Assembly (NCBI GenBank): GCA_013350335.1
Contig: CM023538.1
Span: 49,923,195-49,987,194 of the forward strand
Length of the DNA: 64,000 bases
Direction of reading: 5' to 3'
Source: Chimonanthus salicifolius
Taxonomy: Eukaryota; Streptophyta; Magnoliopsida; Laurales; Calycanthaceae
Each line of letters starts with the position of its first letter. The stretch's first letter is position 1. The notes beneath the pieces are model-generated. The model was not told where the DNA came from. It was given only the letters and a program-made list of their open reading frames with translations, and made no database searches. Position numbers and translations under genes: made by a program. Shown piece after piece: positions 57,901-64,000 of this stretch.

Positions 57901-58999
57901 GGATTGTTTTAAGATGGGTTTTATGACTATGAGTTACATATATTACATGGCATATGGCATCTACATCTCATGCATGACATGGGAGGGATATAGTAGGGGA
58001 ACGATGAAATGAAACCGGAGTCCATGTTCCGTCGGGGCGACCGATAAACAGGCATGGGGACATTATGATGTGTTTGATTCATCAAGGATGTTGTATGGAT
58101 TATTATACCTTGATGATGGTTTTTCCATCAAGGGGGATGTTGTATGCATTATTATACCTTGATGATGATTCTTCCATCAAGGGGGATGATGTGTGACTGT
58201 TTATATCTTGACGAAGTTTTTGCCGTCAAGGGGGATAATTTGTGACTGGTTATATCTTGACGAGGTTTTTGTCGTCAAGGGGGATAATTTGTGACTGGTT
58301 ATATCTTGATGTGGCTTTTCCGTCAAGGGGGATATGGCATCATGATAGTAAAGATGATGGGTGAGATTCATAACACAGACACCCATGGCATGACATTCAT
58401 ATTATAGTTTTCCTTATATGATTTCATATGTGGTTGTTATTACTAATCTATGTGCTAGCCCTATTCGGAGTCCTACTGGGCGCGTTGTCTAACGCCTTAC
58501 TTCTACCCTAGCTGATGGCGCAGGAATGACGGACATGAAGGACGAGACGGAGGCCAAGCTTAGGAGATTGAGAAGACAGACTACTTAGTTTATTTAATTT
58601 ATTTTGGAAATGTAATTTGAATAGCTTAACTCTTCGGAATGTAATAATGTAGATTTCTTACTATGAATTGATCTTTACTTTGGACATTTTTAATTTGAGA
58701 TATAATTATGAATTTAGGGATATTTTAGTAATTTAAGCACCGTACTTCCTTGCTATCTAAAACTGGTAGGATGGTCTCTTTTATAATGTTCCGCATTAAG
58801 TTATATTTCGCGAGCTTACGTATACGTGTGAACCGTTCTCATGGACTTCGTTCCACGTGCACGTAGGGTGGCCAGTTAAAGGCCGGGCTTTAGAAGCTCG
58901 GACTTAACTCGCGTCGTGACGTCCCCGCCCTTTGTCACTCTGCATTTCAAAAAAATAAAAAATAGACTCTGATTTCGGTGAAAAGGGGCGAGCGTTACA
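54973..58999. mobile_element. Solo gypsy-type LTR, 4,027 bp, target duplication GAATC
   Basis: It starts TGTAATGGCCTGG and ends GGGGCGAGCGTTACA, with GAATC at 54,968-54,972 and again at 59,000-59,004. There is no internal coding, primer site or second LTR, so it is a solo LTR left by recombination. It interrupts the inner copia element between gag/protease and the pre-integrase segment. Inside is a 48-49 bp tandem repeat (58,082-58,340). Its ends resemble those of the LTR at 1,854-5,556 in style (TGT..., ...GGGGCG...ACA), but the two are not obviously the same family. Confidence 0.85.
58082..58340. repeat. 48-49 bp tandem repeat inside the solo LTR
   Basis: TCAAGG(GGG)GAT occurs at 58,082, 58,128, 58,177, 58,226, 58,275 and 58,323, with TTATA(C/T)CTTGA in each unit. 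Five to six units. Confidence 0.85.
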
Positions 59000-59264
59000 G
59001 AATCCTAGTTACAGAATCCTTTTGAATCAAGTGCACCCAAGGAAATTAAACTGTTCTTTAAATCTGGGACATGTCATACATCACTCAGTGTTCTCACCAT
59101 CCCATCAAACATTTTGATTTTTACTGTCCCTATCCCAATGGTTTTGCAAGCCTGACCATTTCCCATTAGGACAGTTTCTCCATCACAAGGTTTGTAACTA
59201 TCAAACCATTTTCTGTGTGGACTCATGTGATAAGAACAACCTGAATCTAACATCCATCTATTAG

Positions 59265-60056
59265 TTAGATGATTTGTACCTGTGATGAGTGCAAAAGTAG
59301 TCTCATCATCTTCTGCATCTCCTTGTGCGATGCTTCCTTGATCTGGGCTTGTGGATTGCTCCTTTTCTTATATTCTTCCATATCGCGCTTTCTTAGTAAA
59401 CAATCTCGCCTTATGTGTCCTTCCTCCTTACAATAGTAGCACTTAAACTTTCCAGTACTCTTTCCCTTTGATTTCGACCATGACGACCTCATAAAATCAA
59501 AACCTCTGTCAGTTCTTCTCCTGCGATGCTGATTACTCGTAGCCACTAACCCCTCTGAATATAAGCCTGATGTTTCACCCGATTCTTTCATGCGAATTTC
59601 TTCACTTAGAATCAAGTCTCGAATATCATCATACTTTAATTTCTGGCTTCCTGAAGAACTGCTCATTGTTGTTACAGTGGCATTCCAACTTTCTAGTAGA
59701 GAAGACAGAAGAATCAAGGCCCTAATCTCATCCTCAAACTCAATCTTCACCAAATTCAACTGATTCGTGACTGAGTTGAACTCGTTCAGATGTTCAGCCA
59801 CCGATGCGCCCACTGACATCTTTAAATTGAATAACCGCCGCATCAGATGTACCTTGTTGGAGGCAGATGGTTTCTCATGCATATTTGAAAGGGCATCCAT
59901 CAAACCTTTCGTGGTCGTCTCAGTCACTGTGTTAGAAGCGACATTCCGAGATAGCGTTAATCGAATAATGCCCAATGCCCATCTGTCAAGAAGAGTCCAG
60001 TCTTCATCTTTCATCGTATCTGGTTTCGTTCCTGAAAGAGGCAGATGCATCTTCAT
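59265..60056 (-). CDS. Copia-type Gag with UBN2-like domain and zinc knuckle
   Basis: 263 codons of the inner element. The N-terminal two thirds resemble the UBN2/retrotrans_gag domain of copia elements (ALGIIRLTLSRNV, KVHLMRRLFNLKM, VAEHLNEFNSVTNQL, LLSSLLESWNATVTTM). A basic linker follows, then CYYCKEEGHIRRDC, a CX2CX4HX4C zinc knuckle that binds element RNA. The frame is intact to a stop at 59,265, but it begins at an internal ATG, and the usual first ~50 residues are not clearly present. It would form virus-like particles if expressed; the missing RT makes the element non-autonomous. Confidence 0.75.
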   Translation of the reverse strand: MKMHLPLSGTKPDTMKDEDWTLLDRWALGIIRLTLSRNVASNTVTETTTKGLMDALSNMHEKPSASNKVHLMRRLFNLKMSVGASVAEHLNEFNSVTNQLNLVKIEFEDEIRALILLSSLLESWNATVTTMSSSSGSQKLKYDDIRDLILSEEIRMKESGETSGLYSEGLVATSNQHRRRRTDRGFDFMRSSWSKSKGKSTGKFKCYYCKEEGHIRRDCLLRKRDMEEYKKRSNPQAQIKEASHKEMQKMMRLLLHSSQVQII

Positions 60057-63000
60057 CTAGTAGAGATGATCTTCGATTTGCATCTTCCAGAACAGAAAGT
60101 CCGTGCCATTGAATTTTTCTATCTTTGTCTTTCCTTCTTCTACCATTGCTCCCTCACTGAAATTTTATCACACTGCCTCTTTCAAATCCCCAAACTACAA
60201 ATCAACACCGGTCACCGTGTAGATCTAGTCGCTGCCAACACACAGACGAAAATTGATCTAAATTCTGAGTCCGGATGACTCGTGAAACTGTAAAATAATC
60301 CTGACTCTTGATTTTGACCAACCCTTTACACTTGATTGAAGGAAACTCTCTCTTCCTGCTCACGGGCTGATTTGCTTATCTCTGGTGGAAAACTCCTTTG
60401 CCCTTTCTCAGATCTGAGATATTCTAGACAGATCTGCTCCTCTTCAGATCTATGGAGTCAGATCTATTTGCAGCCTGAGAAATATGCCTACTACCATTCC
60501 TGCTGTACTGGCCAACTGCAACTGCGACAGCTCTTTGACTACATTTCCGGCACTTCTAGCGCCCACTGCGGCTGCATCAGCCGCCTCCAGCCTCACTGCT
60601 TCTGCGCTTGAGGACAGTGCGTCCTCTCTCAAAACTAAGAGAGTTGTCTTCTCTACAACATCTATTAGCCCTTTCTCTCCATATCTTCTCTGCTTAGATC
60701 TGCCCCTGGCTGATCTGTTCTCGATCCCCAAGTGCTGCCGTGCACTGATGTCGTGCCTGCAACCGTTGTGATGCAGCCGATCTCACAAGGAAACTTGCCT
60801 TTAGCCCTTTCTCTTGCTTTCACCAATGTGAGGACTGACCTGTAACAAATCTACGGAAATCTCCTCTCAAATTTGAGCTGCTTCCTATTGCTCGTCCTGC
60901 TGCGCCTCAGATATCTGTTCTTAGATCTATACTACTACTCCGGCGATGGAGACTGCACCATGTGCACTTGGTCTCAGATCTACAACTAACGATGGACCCC
61001 TTTTCCTGTTGGGGTTCTTAGCTGCCCCTGCCTGCGTGCTCAACTCCAAGTAGAGAACATGCCCTACTTTCGATCTTTTCCCCTTTGTTGTGCTGCTTGC
61101 CCTGTGAAAACTAGCAGCCCCTGGAACTCACACTTCTCAGGTTCGCTGCCCCCACTTTTGTTGTTCCGCCAACATCTGCCTGGCTATTTGTTCCTCTCAA
61201 ACCGAGAGAGATCTCTTCCTGCACTTGTTGTCCCACTAGAATCCCAGCTGATAGAACTAGATCTGCCCAATTCAGATCTGTTGTGTGTTTTTCTCAAAAC
61301 TGATAATCGATTTGTGATTTTTCTGCCTGAATCCGAACCTTAGCTCTGATACCAATTGTTGTGCCAATCAGTCCCACACACAATCACAAATCATACACAA
61401 GCAATCACACATAAGAAGAAAAACACCAAGAAATACGTGGTTCGGCAAAACCACCTACATCCACGAAGCGTGCAACAGAGACTCCACTATGAAGAATGAT
61501 TACAGAGGACTCCATTTCCTCTCCACAGTCTCTCACACTATTTCTTCTCTTTGGTTTCTCACTTCTCTTTGGTTCAGCAGCTACTCAAGTTTTCTCTCCA
61601 CTCTCTTGTTTTCACTCACCAGCAGTTGCTACAGTTCACCCACTACACAACAACCGCTACAGTTACAAAAACTAAAAAGTAAACTGTAAAAAGAAAATGG
61701 GTACACAACTGGGCTCCACTTTTTGAGCCAGAAAACAACAATATGTTAAAAACACCCAGAATCTAGAATCTATCTATCAGTTGGATTATCCGTACCTGTG
61801 ATGATTGACAGCAACACAATGACATCTTCATCATTATCTGTGTCACCCTATACGACACTTGTTTGATCTGAACATTGCGATCTGATCTCCAAATCACGTT
61901 TCTTTTGGTTGATTTTATGCTCTTCTTTCTTGCAGTAGAAACACTTAAGTTTTCCTCCACCTCTTCTTCTGGATTTTGACCTTGACCCCCTGAACTTGTC
62001 ATGGTCTTGAGGTTTTCTGTTTTTGTTTCTCTCCCTACTCTACGTAATGAGAGCCTGTGTCTGAGAAGAACCCAAAGACTTTCTTCTCGCCTCCTCATTC
62101 AACAAACTACTTGTCATCGAGCTCATGGTGACAACACCCTCTGTCGCTGAATTGCAGAGTGACACCAACAAGGTCTCCCAACTGTCAAATATAGAATTGA
62201 GAAGTAATAGAGTCTGCAACTCACCATCTAACACCATCTTCATGGATGAAGTACCTTTGCTGTTATTCAGATTTTCCAGCTTCCTGATTAGAAAAGCCTT
62301 GTTGTTTGCAATATTTCTCTCATATAATTCCTCTAATTTCTTCTAGAGAGATTGCGCCTTCCTCTCAATAGACACGAGATGAAACATACTGTAATTCATC
62401 CATTGTTGAATAAAACCGAGACATTTTCGATCAAGAGCTTTCCATTCATCATCGAACATTTCGTCCTTCAGTTTTGTCTCCTCCTTCTCATCGGAAGACT
62501 CTACCTCTGGCATTTCCTGCCTCTCTTCTATTGGTTTGTAAAGATCTCTGCAGTACAATAGGTCTTCCATCTTAGCCTTCTAGATTAAATAATTTGCGCC
62601 ATTGAGGCTAATCATGAGGAATGTGTTGATCTCCATCTCTTCTGATGATTCAAACAGCTCGAAGCCTCTTACTGTGCTGTATTCCGTTCACCCACGATTT
62701 CCTGGTCTCCAACCAAAGCTATTGATACTACTTGTTAGGATTAATTAGTGCAAATAAATAACGGAATAAATCAAGCACAATAAAAATACTGACGATTTAC
62801 GTGGTTCGGCCCATCCGGCCTACATCCACAGAGCGTGATAATAATTTTATTAAGAGAACAAATACTCATTTGTACAAGAGAAAAATAATTTGAAACACAA
62901 ACTCAGTTTTTAAAGCCTCCGACAATTCCTGTACCGAGATCCCAATGCGGCATTATGTCTTCTCAACGACTCCTTCTTCTCTCCTCTTGTCCGTCTTTCT

Positions 63001-63478
63001 CAAGTGTGCTGGCTGATACTTCTCAGTATCTGTTGCTGCCTCCAATCTGCTGTATGAAAGCACTTTTCATTCAGCAGCAGCCACCTCTTTCTGCTGTAAG
63101 CAGGTCCAAGTCTCTGTTGATAACCCACGTAAGAGGCACCCATGCAAGAAGCACTTCTCTTGCCTGTTCTCTGCTGTTTCTCTTCACCTCTACAAATCTG
63201 TACACTACAGATCTGTACGCAGACTCAGATCTGATCCCTTCTAGCCTTGCTGCCGATGCCAAACACGTTGGTTGCCCAATCACACAATAATAGTATATTG
63301 TGATGTCCTTCCTTGTTGATATGCAATACCTTCTATGCATGGTATGTCTTGATTAAGCAACTAATTTAGTTGCACCACAACAATCACCGAAATGTATTTG
63401 ATACACTAAGTTTGGACCCACTTTAGAACAATTATAATTTGGACTCTACCGTTGGTGAATTAAGCCACAATCCCAACA

Positions 63479-63720
63479 TTGTAAGCAGAAAAATCTAGGA
63501 TTTCAACAATCAGCAAAGGAAAACAATCTAAGGTTTTAGCGACCTTCTAGAGAGGACGAAGAAGCTTTCCACATTTCCCAAACGTTTTTCTATCTTCTTC
63601 ACTTTGTCTCGTGATGAATATAGAGAGAGAGTAAAAAACTGGAAACAGCCGTTGATAGCTTGTTACCGACTTCCTTTTTCATGACACGTGTCGTGTTCTC
63701 AATGGGCCATAGGTTAAGTT
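63479..63720 (-). promoter_or_regulatory. Promoter/5'-leader-like DNA of a minus-strand gene
   Basis: Reading the minus strand toward the retrotransposon there are, in order, GGCCCA (63,708-63,703), a perfect G-box palindrome GACACGTGTC (63,692-63,683), a CT-rich stretch with CTCTCTATATTC (about 63,630-63,619) and a leader-like purine-rich stretch ending CTGCTTACAA at 63,479. This fits a plant promoter and 5' UTR. On the far side of the 10.8-kb nest, AGATGGAACC (52,714-52,705) supplies an ATG, so the two may have been contiguous. Inference from layout only. Confidence 0.4.
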
Positions 63721-64000
63721 GAGTTAAACATTAAAAACCAGGTATTACGAAAGACTAAGAATATGAAAATTTTAATTTTAAAATAAATAGATTTAAATAC
63801 AATTTAAAATAACAAGAAATAATTTAAAAATTTAACAGAGACACTGAATTTTTACTGAATGAGACAACGAATTTATTTTTATTCACTTATTATTATATAA
63901 ATAGTAAAAAAATACTAATATCCTTTATTTTAAAAAACACTAAAATATCTATAATCTTTTTCATTTTAAACTTTAACTAAGAAGAGACATCAAATAATAT
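63721..64000. other. AT-rich end of window
   Basis: AT-rich DNA with no recognised gene or repeat boundary; by position it could be upstream promoter DNA of the minus-strand gene. Confidence 0.3.

Larger units (their letters stand above)
54029..61740 (-). mobile_element. Inner copia-like LTR element with target duplication, lacks RT/IN
   Basis: LTRs are 54,029-54,412 and 61,357-61,740, both 384 bp, starting TGTTGTGCCAATCAGT and ending ACAACA. ATATG flanks both ends (54,024-54,028 and 61,741-61,745), proving insertion into the outer element. On the minus strand the primer site TGGTATCAGAGCTA (61,354-61,341) follows the 5' LTR and the polypurine tract CCAAGGTGGAGATT (54,426-54,413) precedes the 3' LTR. 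Content: a leader of about 1.3 kb, gag (60,056-59,265), a solo gypsy LTR insertion, and a pre-integrase-like piece at 54,934-54,644 (KGNLYSLVGSTVKG). No integrase core, RT or RNase H is seen, so mobility would have needed a helper. Confidence 0.85.
52715..63478 (-). mobile_element. Outer copia-like LTR element (minus strand), lacks RT/IN
   Basis: LTRs are at 62,733-63,478 (5', 746 bp) and 52,715-53,258 (3', 544 bp, missing about 195 bp). Both have TGTTAGGATTAATTAG and CACAATC(C/T)(C/T)AACA-type ends. On the minus strand the polypurine tract CAAGGTGGAGAT precedes the 3' LTR (53,270-53,259), and a weak tRNA-Met-like primer site (AGTAGTATCAATAGC) follows the 5' LTR (62,732-62,718). Gag pieces run 62,570-61,763 (MEDLLYCRDLYKPIEE start). 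Protease/pre-integrase follows at 53,887-53,552 (KNLISLGILDTDG, KRNLYTVVGSTM). No integrase core, RT or RNase H is present. It is split by the inner element. The outer flanks (CATCT and TTGTA) show no target duplication. Confidence 0.75.

Noticed and set aside
60057..61343. Several + and - frames between the inner copia primer site and gag
   Set aside because: No resemblance to known domains, Ser/Leu/Cys-rich; treated as the element's leader.

Overview
This window is nuclear DNA from a flowering plant. It contains one clearly recognisable host gene, a bifunctional dihydrofolate reductase-thymidylate synthase (DHFR-TS) on the + strand with GT-AG introns, set in dense transposon debris: copia and gypsy LTR elements, L1- and RTE-type LINEs, a SINE, foldback/TIR elements and endogenous pararetrovirus (Caulimoviridae-like) DNA. 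Bacterial features are absent. Very long, repeat-filled introns suggest a large, slowly purged plant genome; the species cannot be named from sequence alone.

Layout. 1-1.6 kb: a 29-bp minisatellite followed by a copia polypurine tract and short LTR. 1.8-5.6 kb: the 3' end and a long LTR of a gypsy element, itself carrying a 1.5-kb terminal-inverted-repeat insertion. 5.6-7.3 kb: a degraded, divergent pararetrovirus remnant, partly duplicated in inverted orientation. 8.4-34.0 kb: the DHFR-TS locus, ten coding exons joining to 1,584 bases (527 residues plus stop). Exons are ordinary, but intron 7 is 5.2 kb and intron 8 is 13.2 kb; both are packed with LINE, copia, foldback and tandem-repeat fragments.

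35.2-36.6 kb: a LINE-like remnant with an 85-bp tandem repeat. 36.6-46.6 kb: a mosaic of endogenous pararetrovirus pieces in alternating orientations: reverse transcriptase/RNase H, an unrecognised downstream ORF, intergenic DNA with a TATA box and initiator-tRNA-Met primer site, movement and coat protein, three small related ORFs, and an isolated zinc knuckle. Two large parts are present twice, one pair as an inverted repeat with arms of about 2 kb. Frames are broken, and several breaks are shared by both copies. 46.6-52.7 kb: mostly unassigned DNA with a hAT-like MITE, a CT microsatellite, a possible SINE and traces of an unrecognised spliced minus-strand gene.

52.7-63.5 kb: a three-level nest. 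An outer copia-like element (minus strand) contains a second copia-like element (54,029-61,740, target duplication ATATG), which contains a 4.0-kb solo gypsy LTR (54,973-58,999, target duplication GAATC). Both copia elements keep gag, part of protease and a pre-integrase-like segment but lack recognisable integrase, reverse transcriptase and RNase H, and they share a similar tail. The nest lies 2 bases upstream of a candidate minus-strand ATG (52,712) and separates it from promoter-like DNA at 63.5-63.7 kb.

The most unusual part is the 36.6-46.6 kb pararetrovirus cluster, because of its small paralogous ORFs, the order of its primer site and TATA box, and its inverted-repeat architecture. Genus assignment and novelty cannot be settled without searches.
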